Source: an uncultured Sphingomonas sp.
GTDB lineage: Bacteria > Pseudomonadota > Alphaproteobacteria > Sphingomonadales > Sphingomonadaceae
Direction: 5' to 3'
Length of the DNA stretch: 64,000 bases
Assembly (NCBI RefSeq): GCF_934560975.1
Contig: NZ_CAKTFO010000011.1
Coordinates: 19,930-83,929, forward strand
This document shows positions 1-12,411 of the stretch, one piece after another. The notes below the pieces were generated by a model that was not told where the DNA came from, made no database searches, and saw only the letters and a list, made by a program, of their open reading frames with translations. Both the position numbers and the translations under genes were made by a program. How positions within the stretch are numbered: position 1 is the stretch's first letter; the number at the start of each line of letters is the position of its first letter.

Positions 1-156
1 GCCGCCGACATGCACCGGCAGCGGCCGCATGGTCCGGTCGATGGCGGCGCCAGGCGCCTGCCGCGTGACCGTTTGCGCCCGAACCGGCAGAGCTGCCGCC
101 AGCAAGGTGCAGGCAAGGACGCACCGTGATTGAACGATCCAGTCAATCATTGTCAT
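1..156 (-). CDS. Secreted protein, N-terminal fragment (gene runs off the left edge)
   Basis: An open frame starts at an ATG ending at 156 (a second in-frame ATG ends at 150) and continues without a stop to base 1, giving 52 codons. The first residues are a typical Sec signal peptide: MTMIDWIVQSR, a hydrophobic stretch CVLACTLLAAALP, then a cleavage-like VRAQ-T near residues 26-28. What follows is too short to place in a family. The gene is on the same strand as galE but 284 bases downstream of it. Function unknown; an exported or periplasmic enzyme is the most that can be inferred. Confidence 0.6.
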   Translation of the reverse strand, partial: MTMIDWIVQSRCVLACTLLAAALPVRAQTVTRQAPGAAIDRTMRPLPVHVGG

Positions 157-290
157 GGCGAACCCTTATTGGATCAACCACCGCGCCGCTGCCAGAGGAG
201 GGCATGTACCGTAGCGTAGCGTTCGTTCCTGTGCTTGCCGCGTGTCCCAGTGGCCGCTCTTGCCGGTCCCCCGCCGGCGTCGGGGCCGCT

Positions 291-318
291 CCCCTCGGGT
301 TCAAGCCAACCCGAGGGG
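291..318 (+). terminator. Strong hairpin followed by T-run on the plus strand
   Basis: An 11-bp perfect stem (CCCCTCGGGTT / AACCCGAGGGG) closes a 6-base loop. On the plus strand it is followed by CA, a C-run and five Ts. It looks like an intrinsic terminator acting on rightward transcription, but both neighbouring genes run leftward and no plus-strand gene is seen. In the galE direction no T-run follows the stem. Confidence 0.5.
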
Positions 319-440
319 CACCCCCCTTTTTCCTGTCGCCACGGATCGGCTGACCGATATGCGACCCGATCCGGCGCAATGGGTGTCGCGCATGGTGCAC
401 GCCTGCCTGAAAGCGGGGGATCGGCTTACCTGCGGTCCAC

Positions 441-1466
441 TTACCCGCTGGTTGCGCCGCTTTCGCGCAGGTCGTGCAGCTTCCTTTCCCACGCCAGCGC
501 ATCCTCCACGATCACCGCCAGATCGTCGCGCCGGGCCCGCCAGGGCAAGGTCGCCAGAATCCGCTGATTGTCCGCCACCAGCTGGTCGGGATCGCCGGCC
601 CGCCGCGCCTCCATCGTGCGCGTCACCGCCTGGTTGGTGACGCGATCCACCGCATCCAGCACCTCCAGCACCGAAAAGCCGCGTCCATAGCCGCAATTCA
701 TGGTCAGGCTCTCGTCGGGATGCGCCACCAGATAGTCCAAAGCGTGGACATGCGCCTCCGCCAGGTCGCTGACGTGGATGTAATCGCGCACCCCGGTGCC
801 GTCGGCGGTGGCATAATCGGTGCCGTAGACGGCAACGCTCTCCCGCCGGCCGGTCGCCGCCTCGACCGCGACCTTGATCAGGTGCGTGGCGCCGGTCGTG
901 GACTGGCCCGCGCGGCCCTGCGGATCGGCGCCCGCCACGTTGAAGTAGCGGAGCGCGCAGACGTTGAGGGGGTGGGCGGCGGCCACGTCCTTCAGCATGA
1001 TTTCGGTCATCAGCTTGGACATGCCGTAGGGATTGATCGGCTGCTTCGCCGCATCCTCCGAAATTGGCACCTGATCGGGGATGCCATAGGTCGCGGCCGT
1101 CGAGGAAAAGATGAAGTGGCGCACGCCGCCCGCCACCGCCGCCTCGATCAGGGCACGGCTGGCGACCGTATTGTTGCGATAATATTTGAGCGGATCGGTC
1201 ACGCTTTCCGGCACCACGACCGATCCCGCAAAGTGCATGATCGCGCCGACTTTGTGCTTGGCGATGATGGCGGTCATCGTCTCCGTCTGGCCCACGTCCG
1301 CCTCGACGAAAGTGGCGGCGTCCGGAACCGCCCAGCGGAAGCCGGTGACCAGATTGTCGACCACCACCACCGGCCAGCCCGCATCCAGCAGGGCGAGCAC
1401 GGCATGGCTGCCGATATAGCCGGCACCGCCGGTGACGAGGACGGGAAAGGGTTTGGGCTCGATGCT
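441..1466 (-). CDS. galE: UDP-glucose 4-epimerase
   Basis: Interconverts UDP-glucose and UDP-galactose in the cytoplasm, supplying precursors for surface polysaccharide. Of 341 residues, the NAD-binding Rossmann motif VTGGAGYIG is at about 12-20, the catalytic SST at 122-124 and the YxxxK pair at Y148/K152 (NPYGMSK). These are the expected residues of an extended short-chain dehydrogenase, and the length is normal for GalE. The start at MSIEPKPFPVLVTGG was chosen because it gives the usual short N-terminus; in-frame ATGs ending at 1481 and 1508 are alternatives, the last with GAGG directly abutting it. It lies 3' of wrbA on the same strand with a hairpin between them, so it is probably its own unit. 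Confidence 0.93.
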   Translation of the reverse strand, partial: SIEPKPFPVLVTGGAGYIGSHAVLALLDAGWPVVVVDNLVTGFRWAVPDAATFVEADVGQTETMTAIIAKHKVGAIMHFAGSVVVPESVTDPLKYYRNNTVASRALIEAAVAGGVRHFIFSSTAATYGIPDQVPISEDAAKQPINPYGMSKLMTEIMLKDVAAAHPLNVCALRYFNVAGADPQGRAGQSTTGATHLIKVAVEAATGRRESVAVYGTDYATADGTGVRDYIHVSDLAEAHVHALDYLVAHPDESLTMNCGYGRGFSVLEVLDAVDRVTNQAVTRTMEARRAGDPDQLVADNQRILATLPWRARRDDLAVIVEDALAWERKLHDLRESGATSG

Positions 1467-1543
1467 CATGCCCACCGACATGCCGCAAAGCGCGCCAAGA
1501 GAAAACATCCCTCGTCGGTGTAGCGCCGGCGAGGGATGCGAAA

Positions 1544-1572
1544 CGGCCGGACCTAGAGGGGGCGTCCGGCCG
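1544..1572 (-). terminator. Hairpin downstream of wrbA
   Basis: A 9-bp inverted repeat (CGGCCGGAC / GTCCGGCCG) around an 11-base loop begins 11 bases past the wrbA stop. On the minus strand it is followed by only three Ts, so it may be a weak intrinsic terminator. It separates wrbA from galE. Confidence 0.45.
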
Positions 1573-1583
1573 AAAGGGCTGGA

Positions 1584-2183
1584 TCAGCCGAACAGCTTGT
1601 TCGCGATTTCCGCCACATGCTTGCCCTGGAAACGCGCGCCGGCGAGTTCGACCGCGCTCGGCTGGCGACTGCCGTCGCCGTCGGCGATGGTGGTCGCGCC
1701 ATACGGGCTGCCGCCCTTGACCTCGTCCACGCCCATCTGCCCCTGGAAGCTGTAAGGCAGGCCTACCACCACCATGCCGAAGTGCAGCAGGTTGGTGATG
1801 GCGGAGAACAAGGTCGTTTCCTGCCCGCCATGCTGGCTGGCGGTGGAGGTAAAGGCGGCGCCGACCTTGCCGTTCAGCGCACCCTTGGCCCACAGCCCGC
1901 CGGTCTGGTCCAGGAAGGCCGACATCTGGCTGGGCAGGCGACCGTAGCGGGTGGGAACGCCGAGGATGATGGCGTCATAGTCGGCCAGCTCATTGGGCGT
2001 GGCAACCGGCGCCGCCTGGTCGAGCTTGAAATGCGCGGCCTTGGCCACCTCCTCCGGCGCGGTTTCGGGCACGCGCTTGATCGTCGCCTCCGCGCCGGCT
2101 TCGCGCACGCCTTCGGCCACGGCCTCCGCCAGCTGCTCGACGTGGCCGTAGGAGGAATAATAGAGGACCAGAACCTTGCTCAT
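1584..2183 (-). CDS. wrbA: NAD(P)H:quinone oxidoreductase, type IV (WrbA)
   Basis: A flavodoxin-fold FMN enzyme that reduces quinones by two electrons and protects against redox cycling. The 199 residues match WrbA along their length: [19 protein letters not shown] at the N-terminus is the FMN phosphate loop, [19 protein letters not shown] and [12 protein letters not shown] are the two further flavin-contacting loops. It starts 23 bases after the pirin gene on the same strand, so pirin and wrbA form one operon, divergent from a LysR-type regulator that probably controls it. Confidence 0.95.
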   Translation of the reverse strand: MSKVLVLYYSSYGHVEQLAEAVAEGVREAGAEATIKRVPETAPEEVAKAAHFKLDQAAPVATPNELADYDAIILGVPTRYGRLPSQMSAFLDQTGGLWAKGALNGKVGAAFTSTASQHGGQETTLFSAITNLLHFGMVVVGLPYSFQGQMGVDEVKGGSPYGATTIADGDGSRQPSAVELAGARFQGKHVAEIANKLFG

Positions 2184-2206
2184 CGTCAGTCTCCCAGTGG
2201 ATATGT

Positions 2207-2905
2207 TCAGGCGGCGTCGACCATCACCAGTTCGCTATCATCCAGCGCGGTGACCGACAGGATTTCCGCGTTGCTGATGGCGATGCCGTCACGGGCGTTG
2301 GCGGCCGTTCCGTTGATCTCGATCCGGCCGGTTGCCGGAACCAGATAGGCATGGCGATCCTGCCCCAGCGCATATTCGGTCGTTTCGCCCTTCTTCAGCG
2401 TCGCGCCGAGCACGCGGGCCGGCGTGCGGATCGGCAGCGCATCCCAATCCTCGGCAAAGCCGGAGGCGAGGGTCACGAACCGCCCGGACCGGTCGTTCTT
2501 GGGGAACGGCCGGGCACCCCAGCTCGGTCGGCCGCCGCGTTCGGTTGGCATGATCCAGATCTGGAAGATGCGGGTGGTCACATCCTCCAGATTATATTCG
2601 GCATGGGCGATGCCGCTGCCGGCCGACATGACCTGCACGTCGCCTGCCTCGGTCCGGCCCTTGTTGCCCAGATTGTCCTGGTGCGTGATCGCGCCTTCGC
2701 GGACATAGGTAATGATCTCCATGTCCGAATGAGGGTGCGGCGGAAAGCCGCTCTTGGGCGCGATCGCATCGTCGTTCCAGACGCGCAGGCTGCCCCAGTT
2801 CACCCGCGCCGGATCATGGTAGCCCGCAAAGGAGAAATGATGGTGCGCGTCGAGCCAGCCATGATCGGCCGCACCCAGGGTTTCAAACGGACGAACCTCG
2901 ATCAT
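2207..2905 (-). CDS. Pirin family protein (probable quercetinase-like)
   Basis: A cupin-fold metal protein of 232 residues. The four metal ligands of the pirin family are present as H57 and H59 (PPHPHSDME) and H101 and E103 (IAHAEY), matching the human pirin positions almost exactly. Bacterial pirins have quercetin dioxygenase activity or sense redox state; which applies here cannot be read from the sequence. The start is fixed by GGAG 8 bases upstream of the ATG. It is first in a pirin-wrbA operon. The much longer upstream open frame is a shadow of the LysR gene on the other strand. Confidence 0.92.
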   Translation of the reverse strand: MIEVRPFETLGAADHGWLDAHHHFSFAGYHDPARVNWGSLRVWNDDAIAPKSGFPPHPHSDMEIITYVREGAITHQDNLGNKGRTEAGDVQVMSAGSGIAHAEYNLEDVTTRIFQIWIMPTERGGRPSWGARPFPKNDRSGRFVTLASGFAEDWDALPIRTPARVLGATLKKGETTEYALGQDRHAYLVPATGRIEINGTAANARDGIAISNAEILSVTALDDSELVMVDAA

Positions 2906-3006
2906 CTCGTATCTCCGCGCCGTGGTCAGAAGCCCGGCGCCCAAGTGGAAGATAATTGACCTGACGGCCCAGAAAATAGAATTGATGGCAAGACACCGGT
3001 GACAGG

Positions 3007-6095
<3,089 letters not shown>

Positions 6096-6156
6096 CGTTC
6101 AGCGGCGATGCAGGGCATTTCGCCGATGTCTCCGTCTATCAAACAGGAGGTACTTC

Positions 6157-6855
6157 ATGAAATCGCTGCTGCCCATTGCCCTGATTGCCGTTGCCGCTCC
6201 TGCTTATGCGGCCGAGATCAACACCACGCCGATTGCCGGCACCCTGCTGGAGCTATCGGCGGAAGGCACCGCCACCCGCGTGCCCGACATGGCCGTGGTC
6301 GGCGCGGGCGTGGTGACGCAGGCGGGCAAGGCCGATGCGGCGCTGTCCGCCAACGCCCAGCGCATGACCGCGACGGTCGCCGCGCTGAAGGCGGCGGGCA
6401 TCCCCGCGCGCGACATCCAGACTCAGTCGATCAGCCTGCAGCCGCAATATCGCTATGGCGAGAACCAGCCGCCGGTGCTGACCGGCTATCAGGCGAGCAA
6501 TCGGGTGTCGGTGACGCTGCGCGACGTCGCTCGCACCGGTGCGGTGATCGATGCTCTGGTGGCGGCCGGCGCCAACCAGATCGACGGGCCCAACCTGACG
6601 ATCGACAAGCCGGAAACCGCGCTGGACGAGGCGTGCGGCAAGGCGCTGGCTACGGCGCGGGCGCGGGCGGAGCTGTATGCAAAGGGCGCCGGCCTGTCCG
6701 TGCGGCGGATCGTGCGCATTGCCGAAAGCGAGCAGGCAGGGCCGCCCGTTCGGCCGCTGGCGATGAGCGCGATGCGCAAGGCGGAAGCGACACCGATCGA
6801 GGCGGGCGAGCAGGAATTGTCCGTCACGCTGAACGTCACGTTCGAACTCGGCTGA
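6157..6855 (+). CDS. SIMPL domain-containing periplasmic protein (DUF541)
   Basis: 232 residues. A signal peptide (MKSLLPIALIAVAAPAYAAE) is followed by a single SIMPL/DUF541 domain, recognised from LSAEGTATRVPDMAVVGAGV at the start and ELSVTLNVTFEL at the end. Members are exported oligomeric proteins with a reported role in oxidative or heat stress; the mechanism is not settled. AGGAGG six bases before the ATG makes the start secure. The gene ends in a bidirectional terminator shared with the convergent GlsB gene. Confidence 0.9.
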   Translation: MKSLLPIALIAVAAPAYAAEINTTPIAGTLLELSAEGTATRVPDMAVVGAGVVTQAGKADAALSANAQRMTATVAALKAAGIPARDIQTQSISLQPQYRYGENQPPVLTGYQASNRVSVTLRDVARTGAVIDALVAAGANQIDGPNLTIDKPETALDEACGKALATARARAELYAKGAGLSVRRIVRIAESEQAGPPVRPLAMSAMRKAEATPIEAGEQELSVTLNVTFELG

Positions 6856-6866
6856 ACCCCATGCGA

Positions 6867-6900
6867 AAAGGGCCGCCCCGGAAAGCCGGGACGGCCCTTT
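6867..6900. terminator. Bidirectional intrinsic terminator
   Basis: AAAGGGCCG and CGGCCCTTT form a 9-bp outer stem, extended after one mismatch by CCCGG/CCGGG around an AAAG loop. The A-run on one side and T-run on the other allow termination in both directions, fitting the convergent SIMPL and GlsB genes on each side. Confidence 0.85.
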
Positions 6901-6922
6901 CTGCGTGACGAACCCGTCCGTC

Positions 6923-7180
6923 TTAGCGGACGCTGCCGCGACGGAAGAGATTGACGATCGCGAGCAGGATGATCGCACCCACCAGCGACGTCAGGAACGT
7001 GTAAACCGACAGGCCCGAATTGTTGATCGTGCCGCCCGAGAAGATCAGGCCGCCGATGAACGCGCCGATGATGCCCACCACGACATTCAGAAGAATGCCC
7101 TGCTGCGCGTCGGTGCGCATGATGATGCTGGCCAGCCAGCCCACGACGCCGCCGATAATCAGCCAGAGAATGAGTCCCAT
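6923..7180 (-). CDS. GlsB/YeaQ/YmgE family stress-associated membrane protein
   Basis: A small inner-membrane protein of 85 residues with three hydrophobic helices rich in glycine: LILWLIIGGVVGWLASIIM, ILLNVVVGIIGAFIGGLIF and FLTSLVGAIILLAIVNLF. This is the transglycosylase-associated/YeaQ pattern, with the GGVVGWLAS motif well kept. The exact function of the family is unknown; it is often induced by stress. The longer reading frame extending upstream is spurious: AGGAGG lies six bases before the ATG at 7180. Confidence 0.92.
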   Translation of the reverse strand: MGLILWLIIGGVVGWLASIIMRTDAQQGILLNVVVGIIGAFIGGLIFSGGTINNSGLSVYTFLTSLVGAIILLAIVNLFRRGSVR

Positions 7181-7283
7181 TTCCGTCCTCCTGTTACACC
7201 GCTGTCTGCATAGCGGCGATCGGACGTTGATACGCACCGACAACGATGTTGTTCCGGTCGGCGCGCAACAGGGGCGCACCGGC

Positions 7284-7583
7284 TCAATACTTCTGCTGGC
7301 GTTCGTACAGCGACTTGTAATGCTGGATGCGGGTGACGCGCAGACCGGGCATGCCCGATCGTTCCACCGCGCGCTTCCAGCAGGCGAACTCCTCCAGGCT
7401 GATGCTGTAGCGTTCGCACACCTCGTCAAAGGTCAGCAGCCCCCCGGCCACTGCCGCAACCACCTCCGCCTTGCGCCGCACGACCCAGCGGGTCGTACCC
7501 GGCGGCGGCAGCGAGTCCAGCGTCAATGGTTCCCCAAGCGGCCCAACGACTTGCGCCGGCCGAATCTTCTGGTTTTCGATCAT
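7284..7583 (-). CDS. sciP: DUF1153 protein, SciP-type CtrA inhibitor
   Basis: 99 residues of the DUF1153 family, whose Caulobacter member SciP binds CtrA and blocks its activation of transcription. The sequence has the conserved core GTTRWVVRRKAEVVAAV, a helix-turn-helix-like SLEEFACWKRAVERSG and the C-terminal RIQHYKSLYERQQKY. The start at MIENQK fits the family and has GAGG at good spacing; ATG ending at 7589 is an alternative. ctrA itself lies 44 kb away in this window and CtrA-like boxes occur in front of several genes here, so both sides of the circuit are visible. Confidence 0.9.
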   Translation of the reverse strand: MIENQKIRPAQVVGPLGEPLTLDSLPPPGTTRWVVRRKAEVVAAVAGGLLTFDEVCERYSISLEEFACWKRAVERSGMPGLRVTRIQHYKSLYERQQKY

Positions 7584-7692
7584 TCTCATCCTCGCGCTCG
7601 CCCATAGCGGGCACCGGTCCCCCTCATTGCGCCGGGATAGAGGGTGGCATTGAAGGAAGCCTCAAATGCCAAGGTAAAGATGCTGGTCACTT

Positions 7693-7938
7693 TCACGCAT
7701 CCCCGTCCGCATCATGCGCCTGCGCCGGGTTGAAGCTGCCATGCAGCCGGGCCTGGTCCACCAGATCGGCATCGCCGAACAGGCAGGTCAGTGCTTCCGA
7801 TGCTTCGGAGCGGCCCTTGGCGCGTTCGCTGGCGGACGCGGTGGGCGTGCTGGCCTGCGCCGCCGCGATGCTCGCGCGCAGCATGGCATAGTCCGATTTG
7901 GCGGGATCCTCCCCGCGCCAGTTCAAGTCGATCTTCAC
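7693..7938 (-). CDS. Small hypothetical protein
   Basis: An 81-codon frame with a GTG start, hydrophilic and rich in Ala, Ser and Asp, with no signal peptide or membrane segment. It begins MKIDLNWRGEDPAKSDYAML and ends in an acidic tail. It lies between sciP and the divergent mnmA. Its ribosome site is weak and no family is recognised. It may be a short sphingomonad-specific gene, but it could also be a chance open frame. Confidence 0.4.
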   Translation of the reverse strand: MKIDLNWRGEDPAKSDYAMLRASIAAAQASTPTASASERAKGRSEASEALTCLFGDADLVDQARLHGSFNPAQAHDADGDA

Positions 7939-8032
7939 GAGGCCGCCACTACGTTCGTTTCGGTTACCATCCCGTTCACGAGCGCAACCGCATGATCTTT
8001 AGGACCGCGCCACGATCGGCTAAGGTGCGGGC

Positions 8033-9139
8033 ATGACCGCAGACCTGTTCCAGTTGGGCGACCTTGCCGGTCGCCGCATCGTCGTCGCCATGTCGGGGGG
8101 CGTGGACAGTTCGGTCGTCGCCGCGCTTGCCGCCGCCAGCGGGGCGGAGACGATCGGCGTCACGCTCCAGCTCTACGACCATGGCGCGGCGGTGGGCCGT
8201 GCCGGCAGCTGCTGCGCGGGCAAGGACATCGCCGATGCGCGCGCGGTGGCCGACCGGCTGGGCATCGCCCATTATGTATTCGATTATGAAAGCGCGTTCC
8301 GGGAAAGCGTGATCGACCGCTTCGCCGACGATTACGTCGCCGGCCGCACGCCGATCCCCTGCGTCCGTTGCAACCAGGGGGTGAAGTTCACCGACCTGTT
8401 CCGGCTGGCACGCGATCTGGGCGCGGACTGCCTGGCCACCGGCCATTATGTGCGGCGAGTGGTGGGACCGCACGGAGCGGAACTGCACCGGGCGCACGAT
8501 CCGGCGCGCGACCAGAGCTATTTCCTGTTCGCCACCACCCGCGACCAGCTCGATTTCCTCCGTTTCCCGCTGGGCGGCATGCCCAAGGAGCGGGTGCGGC
8601 GGATCGCGGCGGAGCAGGGCCTGGTGGTGGCCGCCAAGCCCGACAGCCAGGACATCTGCTTCGTGCCCGACGGCGATTATGCCGGGCTGGTCCGCAAGTT
8701 GCGGCCGGATGCGGCTGCCCCCGGCGACATCGTCGACCTGTCAGGGCGCGTGATCGGCCAGCATCGCGGGATCACCGGCTTCACCGTCGGCCAGCGGCGC
8801 GGGATCGAGATCGGCGGCGCGCCCGAGCCGCTCTACGTGGTGCGGATCGACGCGGCCGAGCGGCGGCTGGTGGTCGGCCCCCGCGCCGCGCTGGCGGTGC
8901 AGGCGGCGCGGCTGGACGACGTCAACTGGCTGGGCGAGGCGCAGGACCACCCGCTGACGGTAAAGGTCCGCTCGCTGGCCAAGCCCGTGCCGGCGCGCTT
9001 CGACGGGGAGAGCGTCCGCTTCCTCACGCCCGAATATGGCGTCGCGCCCGGCCAGGCGGCGGTGCTGTACGACGGCGACCGGATGCTGGGCGGCGGCTGG
9101 ATCGAACAGACGGTCGCGGCGGAGTTGGAGGCGGCCTAA
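8033..9139 (+). CDS. mnmA: tRNA-specific 2-thiouridylase MnmA
   Basis: Inserts sulfur at position 2 of the wobble uridine of tRNA-Lys, Glu and Gln, using ATP and a persulfide relay. In 368 residues the PP-loop SGGVDSS is at 21-27, and the two catalytic cysteines are C113 (PCVRCN) and C209 (SQDICF), both in family motifs. GHYVRR and DQSYFLF are further family blocks. The length is normal. It stands alone, convergent with the PhzF-like gene. Confidence 0.96.
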   Translation: MTADLFQLGDLAGRRIVVAMSGGVDSSVVAALAAASGAETIGVTLQLYDHGAAVGRAGSCCAGKDIADARAVADRLGIAHYVFDYESAFRESVIDRFADDYVAGRTPIPCVRCNQGVKFTDLFRLARDLGADCLATGHYVRRVVGPHGAELHRAHDPARDQSYFLFATTRDQLDFLRFPLGGMPKERVRRIAAEQGLVVAAKPDSQDICFVPDGDYAGLVRKLRPDAAAPGDIVDLSGRVIGQHRGITGFTVGQRRGIEIGGAPEPLYVVRIDAAERRLVVGPRAALAVQAARLDDVNWLGEAQDHPLTVKVRSLAKPVPARFDGESVRFLTPEYGVAPGQAAVLYDGDRMLGGGWIEQTVAAELEAA

Positions 9140-9198
9140 GGCCACGAAGCGGAGCCGACCGCAACCGGCCGGACGCTATCCATCCCCCGCCGCAATGG

Positions 9199-9999
9199 TC
9201 AGCCCTGCGGGATGAATATGCCTTCGATCACGGTCACGCACGATCCGCGCAGCACGACGCGATCGCCCTCGACCGAACAGGTCAGGTGCCCACCGCGCGC
9301 CGAGGCCTGGTAAGCTTCGAACCGGGTTCGGCCGAGCTTCTCCGCCCAATAAGGCCCGATCACGGCATGGGCGGAACCCGTCACCGGATCCTCGTCGATG
9401 CCCGCGCCCGGCGCGAAGGCGCGGCTGACGATCTCGGCCGTCTCGCCCTGCGCCGTCACGATCGTCAGCCAGTCGCCAGCCGTCGCCAGTTGCGCGAAGT
9501 CCGGACGGCAGGCGCGCACCGCCGCTTCGTCGCTCAGCACCACCACGCCATAATCATGCTGGTGCCACAGCGTCTCGACCACATCGCCCGGATCGATCCC
9601 CAGCGCGGCGACGATATGCGGCAAGGGACGCGGGTGCGGTGCCCAGGCGGGCAGCGACAGGGCATAGCCTTCCCCATCCCGCGCCACCTCCAGCACGCCC
9701 GCGCGGCGGGTGCGGAAACGGATGCGGTGATCGCCGGCCTTCAGCAAGGCATGGCCGCTCGCCAGCGTCGCATGGCCGCACATCACCGCTTCGTTGACCG
9801 GCGTGAACCAGCGCAGTTCATAATCCGCATCGCCCTCGGCCGGCACGGTGAAGGCAGTTTCGGACAGGTTGTTCTCCGCCGCGATCGCCTGCAACACGTC
9901 GTCGGGCAGCCATGCGCCGAGCGGCATCACCGCCGCGGGATTGCCGGTGAACGGCCGGTCGGCAAAGGCATCGACCTGGAAGAAGGGCAGGCGCGTCAT
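9199..9999 (-). CDS. PhzF family isomerase/epimerase-like protein
   Basis: 266 residues with the diaminopimelate-epimerase-like double fold of the PhzF family. Signature blocks are [11 protein letters not shown] at 17-27, NNLSETAF with the conserved catalytic Glu near 47, [13 protein letters not shown] at 71-83 and [11 protein letters not shown] near 202-212. Only phenazine producers use PhzF for phenazines; no phz genes are present here, so the substrate is unknown. It is the last gene of a chain in which each gene overlaps the next by ATGA, here with pdxH. Confidence 0.92.
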   Translation of the reverse strand: MTRLPFFQVDAFADRPFTGNPAAVMPLGAWLPDDVLQAIAAENNLSETAFTVPAEGDADYELRWFTPVNEAVMCGHATLASGHALLKAGDHRIRFRTRRAGVLEVARDGEGYALSLPAWAPHPRPLPHIVAALGIDPGDVVETLWHQHDYGVVVLSDEAAVRACRPDFAQLATAGDWLTIVTAQGETAEIVSRAFAPGAGIDEDPVTGSAHAVIGPYWAEKLGRTRFEAYQASARGGHLTCSVEGDRVVLRGSCVTVIEGIFIPQG

Positions 10000-10574
10000 G
10001 GGTAGAGCAATCCTTCGGTCCAGCCGCCATCGGTGCGCGTGAACAATCGCCGCTCGTGCAGGCGATGCGCGCGGTCGCGCCAGAACTCGATCCGCTCGGG
10101 CACCACGCGAAAGCCGGACCAGTGCGGCGGACGCGGCACGTCGCCTCCGTCGAAGCGGGCCTTCATTTCGTCAAAGCGGCCCTCGAAGATCTCGCGCGCG
10201 GCCAGCGGTTGCGACTGGTCGGATGCCCATGCGCCCAGCTGCGAATCCCGCGCGCGGCTGGCGAAATAGGCGTCGGCCTCGTCCAGCGACACGCCCTGCA
10301 CATCGCCTTCGACCCGCACCTGGCGGCGCAGCGTCTTCCAATGGAACAGCAGCCCGGCCTTGTGCCCGTCGATCACCTCGCGCGCCTTGCGGCTGTTGAG
10401 GTTGGTGTAGAACACGAAGCCCCGTTCATCATGCCCCTTCAGCAGCACCATGCGCACCGAAGGCTGCCCGTCCGCGGCCACGGTCGCAAGCGCCATCGCA
10501 TTGGGATCATTCGGTTCGGACGCCTCGGCTTCCGTCAGCCAGGCGTCGAACAGGGCGATGGGGTCTTCGGTCAT
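9996..10574 (-). CDS. pdxH: Pyridoxamine 5'-phosphate oxidase
   Basis: FMN enzyme that oxidises pyridoxine or pyridoxamine 5'-phosphate to pyridoxal 5'-phosphate. The 192 residues carry the FMN-binding split-barrel blocks [18 protein letters not shown] and [19 protein letters not shown], and the C-terminal PDXH signature [17 protein letters not shown]. The ATG overlaps the stop of the acyl-CoA dehydrogenase gene by ATGA, and its own stop overlaps the next start likewise. The longer frame upstream is a shadow. Confidence 0.96.
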   Translation of the reverse strand: MTEDPIALFDAWLTEAEASEPNDPNAMALATVAADGQPSVRMVLLKGHDERGFVFYTNLNSRKAREVIDGHKAGLLFHWKTLRRQVRVEGDVQGVSLDEADAYFASRARDSQLGAWASDQSQPLAAREIFEGRFDEMKARFDGGDVPRPPHWSGFRVVPERIEFWRDRAHRLHERRLFTRTDGGWTEGLLYP

Positions 10575-11749
10575 TGGAAAGCCTGCAATCCCGTCTGTGC
10601 GCGGCCGAGGATCAGCGCGTGGATGTCGTGCGTGCCCTCGTAGGTGTTCACCGTTTCGAGGTTCTGCGCGTGGCGAATGACGTGATATTCCTCGGTGATG
10701 CCGTTGCCGCCGTGCATGTCGCGCGCGACGCGGGCGATGTCGAGCGCCTTGCCGCAATTGTTGCGCTTGATCAGGCTGATCATCTCCGGCGCGACCCGGC
10801 CTTCGTCAAACAGCCGCCCGACGCGGAGCGCCGCCTGCAGGCCAAGCGTGATCTCCGTCTGCATGTCCGCCAGCTTCTTCTGGACGAGCTGCGTCTGCGC
10901 AAGCGGGCGTCCGAACTGGCGGCGGTCGAGCGTGTAGGCGCGCGCCCGGTGCCAGCAATCCTCCGCCGCGCCCATCACGCCCCAGGCGATGCCGTAGCGC
11001 GCGCGATTGAGGCAGCCGAACGGACCTGACAGACCCTGCGCATCGGGCAGCAGGTGATCGTCGGACACCTCCACCCCCTGCATCACGATCCCGCCGGTTA
11101 CGGAAGCGCGGAGCGACAATTTGCCCTCGATCTTGGGCGCGGACAGGCCCTTCATGCCCTTTTCCAGCACGAAGCCGCAGATCTTGCCGTCATGCGCGTC
11201 GGACTTGGCCCAGACGACGAAGATGTCGGCGATCGGTGAATTGGTGATCCAAGTCTTCTCGCCGGTCAGGCGATAGCCACCGTCGATCTTCTCGGCACGG
11301 GTGCGCATCCCGCCGGGGTCCGACCCCGCCTCCGGCTCGGTCAGGCCGAAACAGCCGACCTTTTCGCCGCATGCCAGCGCCGGCAGCCAGCGTGTCCGCT
11401 GCGCATCCGAGCCGTAAGCGTGGATCGGGAACATCACCAAGCTGGACTGCACGCTCATCATCGAGCGATAGCCGGAATCGACCCGCTCGATCTCGCGCGC
11501 GACCAAGCCGTAGCCGACATAGGAAGCGCCCGCCCCGCCATGCTCCTCCGGCAGGGTCAGGCCGAGCAGGCCGAGTTCGCCCATTTCGTCGAAGATCGCG
11601 CGATCGGTCTGCTCGCGCGCATAGGCCTCGCGGATGCGGGGCGCGAGCCGCTCCTGCGCATAACCGCGCGCGGTGTCGCGGATCATCCTTTCCTCGTCGC
11701 TCAGCTGGTCCTCCAGCAGCACCGGATCGTCCCATTGGAAAGTCGTCAT
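10571..11749 (-). CDS. gcdH: Glutaryl-CoA dehydrogenase
   Basis: FAD enzyme that oxidises and decarboxylates glutaryl-CoA to crotonyl-CoA in lysine and tryptophan breakdown. It is 392 residues, the normal size. It is assigned to this branch of the acyl-CoA dehydrogenases by [18 protein letters not shown] at about 89-106, with the substrate-binding Arg of [17 protein letters not shown] near 133-145, and [19 protein letters not shown] followed by [20 protein letters not shown], which contains the catalytic Glu. Its start overlaps the toxin gene stop by ATGA. A CaiB-type CoA-transferase at 52.6-53.7 kb could supply glutaryl-CoA. Confidence 0.93.
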   Translation of the reverse strand: MTTFQWDDPVLLEDQLSDEERMIRDTARGYAQERLAPRIREAYAREQTDRAIFDEMGELGLLGLTLPEEHGGAGASYVGYGLVAREIERVDSGYRSMMSVQSSLVMFPIHAYGSDAQRTRWLPALACGEKVGCFGLTEPEAGSDPGGMRTRAEKIDGGYRLTGEKTWITNSPIADIFVVWAKSDAHDGKICGFVLEKGMKGLSAPKIEGKLSLRASVTGGIVMQGVEVSDDHLLPDAQGLSGPFGCLNRARYGIAWGVMGAAEDCWHRARAYTLDRRQFGRPLAQTQLVQKKLADMQTEITLGLQAALRVGRLFDEGRVAPEMISLIKRNNCGKALDIARVARDMHGGNGITEEYHVIRHAQNLETVNTYEGTHDIHALILGRAQTGLQAFQ

Positions 11750-12144
11750 TCGGCCACCACCGCAAAAGGATGCGACGCCAGCTTCGCGTCGCGGGTCAAC
11801 AGGTGATAGCCGGCTTGCTGCGCCTGGGTAAGCAGCAGTTCGTCGAACGGGTCGCTATGGGCAAGCGGCGGATCGAGCGTGGCGACGGCGAGCTCTGCCG
11901 TGAGATCGATGATCGACAGGTCGTTATTGTTCAACCACGCCAGTATCAGTTGTGGGTCCATCGGCCCCTTGCGCGCGCCCGTCGCCGTGCGTCGGTCCCA
12001 CTTGATCCGCAACTCCCACAAGGACACGGCCGAAACCGCGATCGCTTCGGCATCTTCAATGGCCGCCTGCTCCCGGCGGGACAGCAACGTTGCTCCTCCG
12101 CCGGCAAGCCAGACGAGGAAATGGGTGTCCAGCAACAGCCTCAT
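11746..12144 (-). CDS. PIN-domain toxin (VapC-like)
   Basis: A 132-residue PIN-domain ribonuclease. The acidic metal-binding residues are in place: D6 ([10 protein letters not shown]), E44 (SLWELRIKW), D98 or D101 ([10 protein letters not shown]) and D119 (LTRDAKL). VapC-type toxins cleave tRNA or rRNA and are neutralised by the partner antitoxin. The gene overlaps the antitoxin upstream and gcdH downstream, each by ATGA, which is unusual because metabolic genes then follow a toxin in one translationally linked chain. Confidence 0.9.
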   Translation of the reverse strand: MRLLLDTHFLVWLAGGGATLLSRREQAAIEDAEAIAVSAVSLWELRIKWDRRTATGARKGPMDPQLILAWLNNNDLSIIDLTAELAVATLDPPLAHSDPFDELLLTQAQQAGYHLLTRDAKLASHPFAVVAE

Positions 12145-12401
12145 TCGAGGCCAAGCACCTTGCGGCTGAACGCCGGATCATCAAACTCGGGCGGCCAAAG
12201 ATCCTCGGCGCTCTGCCCGGTGAGGCCCATTTCTGCGCTGACGCGGTGTGCCCGCGCGAAGTCGAAACCGCCGGACGTTTGGGGGCGAACCAGCTCCACA
12301 AACGGTGCGCCATGGCGCGTCACGACTACACGCTCGCCCCGCAGCGCCGCTTCCGCGGCCTCCGAGAAGCGGGCTTTCGCTTCGCGCACCGACAATTCCA
12401 T
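12141..12401 (-). CDS. Phd/YefM-type antitoxin
   Basis: 86 residues. The N-terminal Phd/YefM DNA-binding fold is recognised from MELSVREAKARFSEAAEAAL and RVVVTRHGAPFVELV; the C-terminal part, ending [16 protein letters not shown], would wrap the toxin. The start was set at MELSVREAK because AAGGGAG stands eight bases before it; a longer frame starts at 12425 inside the palindromic operator. The stop overlaps the VapC-like start by ATGA. Confidence 0.9.
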   Translation of the reverse strand: MELSVREAKARFSEAAEAALRGERVVVTRHGAPFVELVRPQTSGGFDFARAHRVSAEMGLTGQSAEDLWPPEFDDPAFSRKVLGLE

Positions 12402-12411
12402 GGCCGATCTC

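Noticed and set aside
301..1893. 530-codon minus-strand frame overlapping galE and wrbA
   Set aside because: Arg/Gly-rich shadow in another frame; both real genes have clear domains and catalytic residues.
2906..3006. LysR operator between pirin and LysR genes
   Set aside because: AATTGA-like copies occur, but I could not find a convincing T-N11-A palindrome to annotate.
9199..9999. Phenazine biosynthesis
   Set aside because: Only a PhzF-like protein is present; phzA/B, D, E and G are absent and most PhzF homologues are unrelated to phenazines.
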